DNA from: Artemisia argyi
Taxonomy: Eukaryota; Streptophyta; Magnoliopsida; Asterales; Asteraceae
Length of the DNA stretch: 64,000 nucleotides
Reading direction: 5' to 3'
Assembly (NCBI GenBank): GCA_030686995.1
Contig: CM060708.1
Coordinates: forward strand, 264,062,544-264,126,543
Positions 54,001 through 64,000 of the stretch are shown piece by piece. A program made the translations under genes and the position numbers. Each line of letters starts with the position of its first letter. The stretch's first letter is position 1. Under the pieces are notes generated by a model. The model was given only the letters and a program-made list of their open reading frames with translations, searched no databases and was not told the origin of the DNA.

Positions 54001-55748
54001 AAACCCACCTTCTTCCAAATAAGCCACAAAATTTGAGCTTATAAAACAACCTTCAAATAAGCTCATAAGCCCAATCATAAAAGTTTAACCAAACACTTGA
54101 TTAGGCTCATTTTTGTCACTTAAGCTGATAAGATCATAAGCTCCCTAAATAAGCTTAAACAAACACCTAAAACTTTTTTTGCTAAACCAAACATTGCAAT
54201 TTTCTTAGGTCTGATGAATTTATAAAGTTTGGTCAAGCATGAGTACATTTTATTGATAATAATATCGCTATCATGCAGAATTGCTCCTTTTAGAGATATG
54301 TCAGTGGATAAATGGCAGAGGAAGACACAGGTGACAAGTGGTGCTGCCGGCATCAAAAACAAATTTCAAGCCTTCAATCAGGTTTGTATATGGGTTTACC
54401 ATTCTCAGCCGAGTCTATATCTTTAAAGTATCTTCATTCTTCAGCATCACTCATTTTATTGCTCCTCTCTTGCAGAATATCAGTGAACAAGTTGCATCTT
54501 ACATGCGGGATCCAAGTAGGATGATCAAAGGGATGCAACAGATGAGATCTGTTGTCCCTGTTTTTGGAAATGTAAGTTTATAATTTCACATTTCTTATTT
54601 GTTTTGCCAACTTATTACTTATGCACTTAATATTATTGCCATGAGAACTTGGTGGTACTGATCTGGGTCTTCAAAATACTTGTATTTAACTATTTATGAC
54701 GTTTGACTAGTTGTCTAACAAACCCTTGAATTATCTGCCTGAGTCATATTTAGAGCTGTGACCGTCATTAGCTTTATTTATTTCTTATCTTTTGGTAATG
54801 TTATGGTAATTTCATACGGTTACTGACTTCTTTCTCGAGTCAAAGCAAAATTATACCAACATGTGATATTAAAATCAGATAATTTGACTCTCAAAAGTCA
54901 GTGATGACGGTATCTAAAAGTCGTGTGTGCCCCATCATCCGTTCAAATGAAAATGCCCTTGCATCAACCTTGGATGACAACTGCCCTGATCTAAAATTTA
55001 CTTTTACACCAAACCGTATCTAGATACATGCATGCTCATTCTTTGGTTTGATCAGGTTATAAATGCTGATGGTGATCCTGAACTACTCGACGACTCTGAA
55101 TTCTATCAACAATTACTAAGAGAGTTTTTTGAGACTGTTGATGCAGGATCGTCCGGTAAGAAACCGAGCATTGTATTATGAATTGTTGTTCTTTCGGCAC
55201 ATGTTAGCAAAACCCCTGTTTATTTTTATCAACTGATGAACGTCATTATTGAATGCTGGGCTAGTAATCAAGGTATTGATGTATTTCACTTGTTTGTATT
55301 TTCTCAGAGACTGCATTTTATGCTATGAAGAGACTACAAACCAAGAAACGCAAAATTGTTGATAGACGTGCTTCTAAAAGCCGTAAGATTAGGTACGTGA
55401 TGGCATACTTTATCACTAGGGAAACTTGTTTCGTCTCATTTCCACTAAACTATATCCAGCATGCTGCAATATAAATGTTTAATTTTCTCTTTAATCACAT
55501 ATTCAGTCCAAAAAGATGTAGTAATTTGACGAATTTTCTATTACTTTGACGACTGTTTATCCTTGTTACTCTGGTTGATGTGAACATTGTGAGTCTCTGA
55601 ATTCTAAAATAAATTTTGCAGGTATCATATTCATGAGAAGATAGTGAACTTCATGGCTCCTGAACCCGCGAACATACCTCCAATGGCCCCCAAGTTATTT
55701 GAGAACTTGTTTGGCCTCAAAACCCAAAAATCTGCTTCAGTAGCCTAA
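51026..55748 (+). CDS. AATF/Bfr2 (Che-1/Traube) homologue, ribosome biogenesis
   Basis: Thirteen coding exons join in frame to 437 codons plus stop: 51026-51109, 51787-51927, 52021-52199, 52294-52366, 52459-52533, 52626-52736, 52877-52919, 53263-53359, 54279-54381, 54476-54571, 55056-55155, 55308-55392, 55622-55748. All introns are GT-AG. Residues 1-28 are basic (MGKSAKRMRKVQ) leading to a very acidic Asp/Glu tract (about 20-115). The AATF leucine-zipper-type domain follows (EKEYNDLRHEEQ, LLKGQAVKNQ, LWDKTLEFRFLLQ; about 120-205). Then come SVDKWQRKTQ (about 275), and the TRAUB domain to the end (FYQQLLREFFE, RRASKSRKIRYHIHEKIVNF, LFENLFGL; about 340-430). In yeast and animals this nucleolar protein acts in early 18S rRNA processing (SSU processome). 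No defect is visible. Confidence 0.92.
53821..54170. mobile_element. Possible Tourist-like MITE in an AATF intron
   Basis: The left end GGGGGTGTTTTGTC and right end AAACAAACACCT are imperfect inverted repeats. Internal ATAAGCTCATAAGCCC and inverted GGCTTAT words fit a PIF/Harbinger MITE like the one proposed at 50305-50625. It lies wholly inside the intron at 53360-54278. Confidence 0.4.
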
Positions 55749-58190
55749 TCTCAATTTTGATGCAACTTACTTTATAGCAGCTCAGAACTGTTGAATAGCC
55801 TTTTTGTGTGTATGCATAAATATTTAATTGCAAGCAGAAAGTTTGTATGATCTGAACACCCCATAGCTCCTAATATATCAAATTGCGAATTGGAAGTTAA
55901 TCAGTTGCATAAAATTAAGTCAATAATTACTAGTGTGAAGGAATCAGTTATTCATTTTCTGTCCACAGTAACTTGGTGTCAGACAATTCGGAAAAAGGTT
56001 TTGTGTGTTCTGTCGACTATACCAATATAACAAAGTCAATATCATCAATGATAGTACTATAGCATTTAAGTTGCGTTAAAAAAAAGGGGTGAAATGCATA
56101 TAATTTTGTAGTACCAAGTTAAAACCGATAAACAAGTACAATTACTTCTATGATCGGTTAAGTACAAAAGTTTCTGTTATTTGAAGGAAATCAAAGAATA
56201 GCAAGAATAAGTCAATTGCAAAAGTTCTTACAAGCTATTTGATAAGTTCTATAAAAATATAAAATAGTAAAGATCTTTGTAAAAAGCTAGCGTCAAAGAT
56301 GCTTTAAGTTATATATTAACCTATAAGACAACGGGAATAGGAATTTTTTACAATATATAAATTACACCACAAATACCGTTTTTCAATGTTTTTTTCCTAC
56401 CAATTTCAATGTTCTCAAAGTTGAGTCAATGTGGTTGTTGGTTGAAATTAATTGCTTGCAGAAAGGTTAGTCGATACTAAAAAAGAATACTCAAACTGAA
56501 GTTTCATTTTGAAGAAGATAACTAAGGAGGTGTGTGTTTAAGGTTACTTGATTTTGGTTTATATTTTATAAATTTTAATAATTCGGCTTATTTTAAAATT
56601 TATTGGCTTATTTATATAAGGTTAATAAAGTTATATAAATAAAAAGTATTTTTCTAATTTATGCTCTCAGTCACAAGTTAAGCACACTAAAAAGACTTAA
56701 GGATCAACCAAAAAAATACTTAATGATCCATACAAAAGTATATAAAAATATATCTTTTTGTGCTTAACTTATAACCCTATACAAAAAGTATATAAAAAAA
56801 GTATATCTTTTTGTGCTTAACTTATAACCCTAGAGTCTTACAAAAAACCATATAAAAAATATCTGATAAGTCAAAAAGTTAAGTATTATAAAATATAATT
56901 CTGAAATCAAATAATAATATTTAATTATACGCCCACAAAGACAAACTCCCCTCCAAATTAAATGGGCCTTTGCTAAACAAAAATAAAATAAAATAAAATA
57001 AATGGGGTACATGGATATTTCCAGAGAAAATTAAACATACCCAAAATAGAAAAGAAACTGAAAATGAAGACTTACTTTACACGCGTCTCTGCAGCTTCCA
57101 CTAATGTTCTTGGTAAAAAACATCAACTAACCAACCCCCTTCCCCTCCCCCTCCCCCTCATTAACTAACTAATGCCCCCGCAGGTACCCACCCACGCGTT
57201 TATTCACTCGTGTTTTACTACAATTACTCGCTTGTCTCTTTTTCAAACTACCTATTACATTCATTAATTAATTGTATGGCAACTTCTTTTCAAAAAAATA
57301 AATTGTATGGCAACTTAATAGCATTTGATCATTGTGCAATGGGGGTACCTGTTTACGTACAACTTAGACGTTCACAAAATTGAAACTTGGATTATTTATT
57401 TTTTATGTTTTTGATAGTATTATACCAGTGCGGCCATTAGCATGTGCAAGTGGTGCAACAGGGCCCATTTGTGAGAGGCCTCGATTTATTATATGTTCTG
57501 TCTAACTTAAATTTTTACAGCCCTTTTAAAATATGAGGAGGCCTCCGATTTAGTATATGTCTATTAGTATTTATATATGTCTATTATGTTTTGAATTTTC
57601 CATTTCGTGATTTAAATTGGCCCATTCGTAATTTCGCACCGGACCACCCAATTCAATGAGACGGATTATACCTTAATTATTTGTACTTTGGCATTCTATC
57701 GTCGATCAATCTAGAATATTTGATAAATAAGTTGTTATTTTTCGGCATAAAAATGACGAAATGCTAATACTTTTAATAAGCCTAGTTACTCAACTGATGC
57801 AAATAAACGGATAATGACGTTTCTGTTTTATGACATTAACCCGTGAGATGAATAGTTAACATAATGTTAACGATTTAGCTCTTTTAAGTTAAGCCAACTT
57901 TCACTGTAGATTGATGATAAATGGTCTATATAAAAGGCTAAAAGCTATAGGAATTTAATTATGTGCTAATTATTGGCAAGAGTATAAAATTCAGCAATAT
58001 TGATTCATGATGACAAGTGCAGAGACATAGATTTTGTTTTAAATATAAAAGAGGAAAAAGATATGATGTTGCACTTTTAAGGAAGTGGACAATCCCACAC
58101 TCTTTTGGACTGTGGATACCCACATTTTGGGATGCAAATAATCTTAACTTACTTGGAAGTTTCCCAAAGGCCTTCAAATAAATTTCGTGC
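55749..58190. other. Intergenic between AATF and CBP60
   Basis: AT-rich. A possible MITE at about 56525-56960 has GGAGGTGTGTGTTTAAGG at left and AGACAAACTCCCCTCC at right, with an internally repeated AAAAAGTATATAAAAA...CTTTTTGTGCTTAAC segment (about 56735-56830). (AAAAT)n occurs at 56980-57001 and a C-rich run at 57138-57160. AGGCCTC-GATTTA-TATATGT is duplicated at 57478 and 57541. No gene. Confidence 0.4.
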
Positions 58191-58191
58191 T

Positions 58192-58199
58192 GTATATAA
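58192..58199 (+). promoter_or_regulatory. TATA box of the CBP60 gene
   Basis: TATATAAG about 70 nt upstream of the ATG at 58266; transcription would start near 58228. Confidence 0.5.
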
Positions 58200-58265
58200 G
58201 ATTAGTCATAATGCGCTTCACAGTTACATCTAGTCCTTTCCTAAATCGATTGTCTTTTGTGGTGT

Positions 58266-61256
58266 ATGATGGGACTGAAAAGACGTTATAGTGAGGACGA
58301 CGAAGAGGAGGAGAAGGAATGGGATGGATCGGGACCCTCTAATCAAGAACCACAGGAAATTGGATATTCAAAGTGAGTTATTCAGATTTTGTGAAACAGC
58401 TGACAGTTGCACGTTTTTTATTATTTGAGAATGTTATTGATGCGGGTATTGTTTTCTTTGTAGTGATGCTACTAATGTGGTGCAGCCGTTTATATCAGCA
58501 GAATTTGAGGGGATGTTGGAACGGTTAATCCGAAGACAGGTACTGACATGTCCTCTCTGCTTTTATTTCATTACTTTGTAAAGAACAATTTTCGGTAAAT
58601 GCTTACGTGTTTCTTATTAGGTACGAGATGAGGTGCAGCGTGTATTAGAGAGGTTCTTTGGAAATTTACCAAGGTTGTATCTCCATCTCAATTTCAAACT
58701 TGTCATCTGCACATATTGTTTTCCTTTCATAAGATCTTGACGGCATGCTTGAGCATAGCATGCCGTTCAAAATAAAAAATCTGCTTGAGCATAGAATATG
58801 ACTCCTGTTTATTTGGTATGTAACAGTTTTGCATTTCTTCTTTCTAGGTGTCCTTCTGATGCACTTGAATCACGTGGTACGACGTCATTTCAGCTTCGTT
58901 TTCAGACTAAGATGCGTCGTACATATTTCACTGGCAATAGGATAGAGTCTGAGCACAATAGTGCTATCCGATTAGTACTATTTGATGTTAATTCGAATAG
59001 GATCGTATCAAATGGACCCTTATCTTCACTAAAGGTAGTGATTGTTCCTCTTGATGGTGATTTTTCTGCTGACGATCACGATGATTGGTCTCAGACTGAT
59101 TTTGATACCAAAGTTATATCTGCAAGAGATGGCAAAAGGCCGTTATTGACAGGGGATTTGGTACTGACTTTGAAAGAAGGTGTTGCGGATTTAGGTGGTC
59201 TAGTTTTTACTGATAATTCGAGTTGGAGGAGGAGTCGAAAGTTTAGGATAGGAGCAAAAGTCCAAAATTCAGAAGTGAGAATCAGGGAAGCAAGAAGTGA
59301 AGCGTTTGTGGTTAAAGATCAAAGAGGAGAGTGTAAGTTCCCCTTTCTATGTTTAATTCATTTCATTTATTGTCTTGATCACTAATTCACTATCCTAGAC
59401 CGTTTCTAATGGTAGGGTGTTTGGATGTGCATTTTGACTGTGACTATGTGATATTAGATAAACAGAATTAGCGAATGAGTTGTGTTCATATGGGATGTAG
59501 GAATAGATGTAACTGTATCTTACTCTGATGGGACAACCAATTCAAGAGCCCTGAATTATTTTTATTTCAGCTATCTATACTTGTTGCTTATGGATTTTTT
59601 TATTTTTTATTTTTATTTTATTTTTTTAATTTTTTTTGAACTTGTTTAGCATACATGAAGCACCATCCTCCATCCTTGAATGATGAGGTATGGCGCTTGG
59701 AAAAGATAGCAAAAGGTGGGAAATTGGATACGCGTTTGGGATTACGCAACATATATACCTTGAAAGACTTTCTACAAGTGTATACTACTAACGAGTCCTC
59801 ATTATGCATGGTAATAGATTCTCCTTGTAGTTATTTCATACTTTTATGAACTTGTAATGGATGAATAACACCTCGAAAATATAGCTACTCGGCGGGCCCA
59901 ATAACACCATATGGAAGACAATTATCAAGCACGCCAAAACTTGTGTTTTAGAGGACAAGGTGTACATGTACAGCTGCGCAGATGGGATTGGGATCTTGTT
60001 CAATTCCATTTTGGAGGTTGTGGGTGCAACTTTTGATGGTGAAAATTATCTCTCCATTAATGTACTTGATGATTTTCAGAAGGTTTGTACTTCATACCCT
60101 GATGTGACAGGGATCATGATATTGCTCAATCCAATTATGAGCATTCAACTGATGTTTTTAATGTATATTGGCAGACTATTGTAGAAGGGATAAAGCAACA
60201 AGTTTACAAAGAATGGGCCGGGATGATACCAATTGATGATCTGTCAGTGGTTGCAACACCAGTGCTAGCTGCCAACCTTCACGGTGACATTCTTAGAAGT
60301 GCTAGTTTAGGTATGCAGGATTTTAATACCTCCTTTCCACACCAAGATACATAACCTTTGGTGTGAATGTTTCATGTACAACTCAATTTACAATATTACT
60401 TTATATCCCAGCTCTTGTTTCACAAACTGTTTGTTCTCCTTGGCTCCTTTTAATTTTATATGAACTTCCAATACTTCACACAAAAAGGGAGAAAATAAAA
60501 TATATCCTTTAATATAGGGACGGAAACGGGTAAGGCTTTGGTATGGGTCAAGTTGGGTTGATCCTCGAAACAATTGTCCAGATTTGTCTTTAAGAAAGTG
60601 ATATAGTTTGTTAAATATGATTATGAAAATTGTATTAGTTCAGTAATTATCTAAATTTCTGAGGGAAATAATTTAGAAAGGCTAAATGCATTAAAAATGC
60701 ATCTTTGGTCTTTTTTGACCCGTTTGACCCATTTGACATGTTTCCTTCAAGTAATTTGCTTTTACCCATTAGAGATAACCATAACTCAAATCGTCCATTC
60801 ACAAGTCAAGTGTTGGAAATTAGACATTGTGGATTCATGTGAATTCCGTACTAACAAAAAGGGTTGGAAATTAAAAACCTGTCTTAATGTTGTTTATCTG
60901 TGAATGACTTTTAATTATTGGTATAGTTATTGTATCTCTTGTTGCTTATAGAACCTTAATGTTTTACAGATAAATTGCAAATGCAGATTTCACACCCATA
61001 TAGTAGTGGCTTGAATGGTAGCAGTCATCTGGGAGTTGCTGTGGATTATGATGCTTTTGATCTTCCAGATGGAATATCACCCAACAATCAGGCTATGGAT
61101 TTGGATTTTTCTGATTTTGACGGCAGTTTCTCAAGAAACGGGTCACCCAGGGGAAGATGGTGCAAGATCAAAGCTGCCATGAGATGGGTTACTGTTTTGA
61201 AAGATATAAACAGAAGAATGTCAGAGTTTAATCTGTTTTATAGTTACTCGCCATAA
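58266..61256 (+). CDS. Calmodulin-binding protein 60 (CBP60) family
   Basis: Eight coding exons join in frame to 500 codons plus stop: 58266-58372, 58464-58539, 58621-58673, 58848-59332, 59650-59810, 59885-60082, 60175-60310, 60970-61256. The N-terminus is acidic ([16 protein letters not shown]). The family core follows: [19 protein letters not shown] (about 50-70), FQLRFQTKM...[27 protein letters not shown], then [22 protein letters not shown] [18 protein letters not shown] (about 242-260) and WAGMIPIDD. The C-terminal [20 protein letters not shown] (about 468-487) sits where the CBP60a-f group binds calmodulin. CBP60 proteins are nuclear DNA-binding regulators that link Ca2+ signals to salicylic-acid immunity and growth. 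The C-terminal site suggests the CBP60A/B/C-type group and not CBP60g/SARD1. No damage is seen. Confidence 0.92.
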
Positions 61257-62491
61257 AGTTGTTGGTATCTATGGTTTACTTAGTAAGTCAAGTTATTATC
61301 TTATCTGAGGTGAAAAATTTCACTGAAGTTCAGGGTTAAGTTTCTCCTATGAGGATAGTTCTGTGGCTGGCATTATCTTCTTTGTCGCCCTACATCTAAT
61401 TTTGATGTTTAAAATGTATCATGTAATGAATATTTTGGTATTTTGTGTGAATTCTCCTTGTTTAATTGAAATCCGTGTGAATATTGAATTGATGTTTAGG
61501 TTTCTTGAGTTATGATGCTGAGTACATTACTTGGAAGCGACAATAGTCAAGCTCGAAATACATATTTTTTAGGTGCACACATCAAAAAACAGGCTGTACT
61601 GGTTATCCCCCTCGGAGAAAGATAGGTAACTTCTTACTAAGCATGGTGAAAATAGATTCAGATCAACTATATTGCCAAAGAAAGTTATTGTGTACTGTCA
61701 CAAAACTGTACAAGATGTGTATTTAATCACAAGTCTGACTTTCTCTAGTTTCTTGATGTACAAAATAATGTAGTCCAAACTAAAGACAAAGATGAGCAAA
61801 AGTTTAAAGCACAAGAATGGCACCAAACAGCAGAAAATCAGCACAGCGCACCAAGTTAAAGGACATAACAAATCATAGCAGAATTAATAAAGATATTAGC
61901 CTAATACTAATCCAAAATGAACCCAACATCAAAATGCAGTATATAGCACAAGCTTTAAGTGTCATTTAAAACAAAAAATAGCCTTAATGTTTAAGCACAT
62001 GTGCCTTAAACTCCTAATCATGCTAAACGCCTTGGATATCAGAACCCGACTTCAATCTAATAAGTGGAAACTAATCACAAATACAAGTGAATATACACCA
62101 TAAGAAAGTCATGATCCACTTATGACAGTTAAAATTTAAAAATGGAATCCTCAAAAACCTGAAGATGAACAAAATTCGTCTCCATAAAAAGAAACAATGA
62201 TGGTGTATTATCCCATAGATTAATAAAAACTATATAGTGCATACACCAGAAAACAGGCAGATCTAAGGAATTGGCAATTCCCAAGTAGATTACGAAAGAA
62301 AGACCAAAATGAGGGAAAAATCTATAAATCCCAATTTGAAAAGTAAAATGCCTCCACAGAGAGAAATAACATATTGCTTTTACATAATTCATAAACACTT
62401 CATCGATATTGATTGTAAGAGAACTGAACCCCTCCATAAACTTCAACCACACTACCCCACAACCGTACACCGCACTAACCTCGAGAAAAAT
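61257..62491. other. Convergent 3' regions of CBP60 and importin alpha
   Basis: No further coding exon is seen. CBP60 3' UTR sequence probably ends near 61450-61550. The importin-alpha terminal exon continues on the minus strand below 62492. The frames here (for example minus 62129-62509) look like UTR chance ORFs. Confidence 0.5.
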
Positions 62492-62577
62492 CTGAAAATA
62501 TAAATCCATACGAATACGTTAAAAACCTAGTACAACTATTTGTATAAAATTTGAAATAAGCATGTATATGCACATAC
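62492..62577 (-). other. Candidate 3'-UTR intron of the importin-alpha gene
   Basis: On the minus strand the stop TAG (62583-62581) is followed by AAG|GTATGTGC and, 86 nt on, TATATTTTCAG. Both are strong consensus sites. Splicing here would remove an 86 nt intron three bases after the stop codon. Confidence 0.5.
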
Positions 62578-62580
62578 CTT

Positions 62581-63431
62581 CTATTGGTTAAAGTTGAAGC
62601 CACCATTGGGAACAGAAACATCACCACCTCCAAAATTGAAACCAGGCTGGGCGCCCTCGCCAGGTGGCATTGCATCATCCTCTTCCTCCAACCAATATGT
62701 CTCGAGAAGCTTCACTGCCTTCTCGTATATCTCATTGTTATCGTGACTCTGTAGGTTCTCGATTTTCTCCAATCCTTCGGCATCATCGATCATTTGGGCA
62801 TAAAGATTAACATCTCCTGATCTTCCCAAACTCTTCTCAGCTTCACCAACCTTCAATATGTTCTCAAGCCCCTCTAAACAAACAGTCACAATTCTAGGGT
62901 CTGGACAGATAAGTAGGTCACACAGCGGTTTAATGCATCCCTGATTAACAAGATACCTACAATAGTTGTATGATAAAATCATCAATAACAGAAAGAGGAA
63001 AACAACGTAAACAGACATTTAAACATTCCTTGTAAAGAATCTTACTTAATTTGATCATGGCTTCCACCAGAAGTGGCATTTGAAATAGCCCATGCAGCCT
63101 CCTTCTTGATGTCAAATTCTGCATTCCCAAGCAAATGAACTAGAGGTCCAATGATATTTGCTTCGATCACTGTCTGTAGAAACAAGAAATAGACAGTCAA
63201 AGATGCAGCAGAATGAAAAAAAAGCTGAAACATCGAGGATGAACAAGTATTGCATCCCATGCGAGCTCATACTTCCATAAGTAATCAGTGAACATCTCTG
63301 ACCTGAATCTGCTCCTTGTTGCCAGCAGTTATGTTTGATATAGTCCAACAAGCTTCCTTCTTAATGCTTTTTTTGTGATTATTGCTCAACAGGTTCAAAA
63401 GACAAGGCAGTGCTTGATGATTGATGATATA
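62581..63431 (-). CDS. Importin subunit alpha, C-terminal part (gene runs off the window)
   Basis: Three minus-strand exons are visible: 63431-63303, 63173-63046 and 62956-62581, the last ending TAG. They join in frame to about 210 residues. They encode late armadillo repeats ([60 protein letters not shown]) with the Trp/Asn pairs that bind nuclear localisation signals. The acidic-to-Gly-rich tail follows ([21 protein letters not shown], ending GFNFNQ), which includes the CAS/exportin-binding region. Importin alpha carries NLS cargo to importin beta at nuclear pores. Upstream exons, including the importin-beta-binding domain, lie beyond 64000. Exon phases and residues look intact. Confidence 0.93.
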
Positions 63432-64000
63432 CTACAACACATACAAACACAAATGAAATGGGTCAACCATGCTTGTAAAGAGGGAGCACATTATCAGAAC
63501 TTTACTTCAGTTTCTGCTACAATTAAAGAACTCTATATTATTTCTTATATCACATAAAAGTAACTTATATGTGCCATCAAACAACATTTTTCTTTGCAAC
63601 AATAAACAAAAGAACAAGCTCCACAACTATCTAGTTATCCCTGTCCCAAGCAGAATACAATAAAACTGAAAATCGTTTTCAAGAGCAAAAAACAAGGTTC
63701 TAGGTCTACTATAGCGTGGTGAATTATTAAAACCCAGGATCACCATTATCTGCTTACTCCCATAAGAGGAACAGGTTGATAGTGTACTGGTCTCCAATAT
63801 ATTAACCAATTCAAAAGACAACAGGATGTCTCTATACCATTATTATTGAACTATTAAGAGCTACCGAGAAACTTCATACTATAGTTATAGACAGCTTCAA
63901 CAGACGGTTTACAGTAACTCAATATAACATCTCAAAATATATGCAACAAGTTCTTTGATAAATTAAACACAGCATGTCCTTTGGCAAAGTTTTAATAACT
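63432..64000 (-). other. Importin-alpha intron (partial)
   Basis: On the minus strand this lies upstream of the exon starting at 63431 (acceptor TTGTAG). No armadillo-repeat coding sequence is seen to the window edge, so it is read as one intron of at least 569 nt. Confidence 0.6.

Overview
The window is nuclear DNA of a flowering plant. The evidence is AT-rich sequence, plant-type introns (GT-AG with T-rich acceptors), a SAUR auxin-response gene, a CBP60 calmodulin-binding gene, a phytocyanin fragment, and plant transposon classes (Sirevirus-like and Tork-like copia elements, a Cassandra TRIM with 5S-like LTRs, Helitrons with plant-type termini). The Tork-like gag and the extra 3' ORF resemble, from memory, elements common in Asteraceae genomes. 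A daisy-family host is therefore likely but not proven.

The left 45 kb is mostly transposons. Positions 35-680 hold a phytocyanin fragment on the minus strand. A complete 9.1 kb Sirevirus-like copia element lies at 1838-10911 (TSD CAACT). A possible secreted-peptide gene (11305-11520) and a three-LTR Cassandra array (13055-13831, outer TSD AAATA) follow. Next come a 42-residue basic peptide ORF with its own TATA box (14678-14806), a hAT-like MITE, and a decayed FAR1/MULE-like region full of GTGATA palindromes (16.0-19.5 kb). A young non-autonomous LTR element (20885-23556, TSD GGTAA) and a field of Helitrons (19.9-27.6 kb) follow, the field enclosing a hAT element (26352-26805). The largest element is an 11.7 kb Tork-like copia element (29368-41114, TSD TGAAC). 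Besides gag and pol it carries a sense ORF of about 800 codons and an antisense ORF of 149 codons with a UTR-like tail. That extra cargo is the best candidate for something under-described.

The middle (41.7-50 kb) has a polygalacturonase pseudogene, the helicase end of a dead Helitron, an intact SAUR gene (45708-46091), a SINE-like retroposon whose head resembles 5S rRNA (46744-47130), a tRNA-like SINE, a decayed trihelix-like gene, and nested MITEs.

The right 14 kb is gene-rich and ordinary. An AATF/Bfr2 ribosome-biogenesis gene is on the plus strand (13 coding exons, 51026-55748). A CBP60 gene is on the plus strand (8 exons, 58266-61256). The 3' part of an importin-alpha gene is on the minus strand, converging on CBP60 (62581-63431 and beyond the window). 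These host genes serve unrelated pathways and show no operon-like linkage. All exon boundaries were read by eye from splice consensus and protein continuity; no searches were run.
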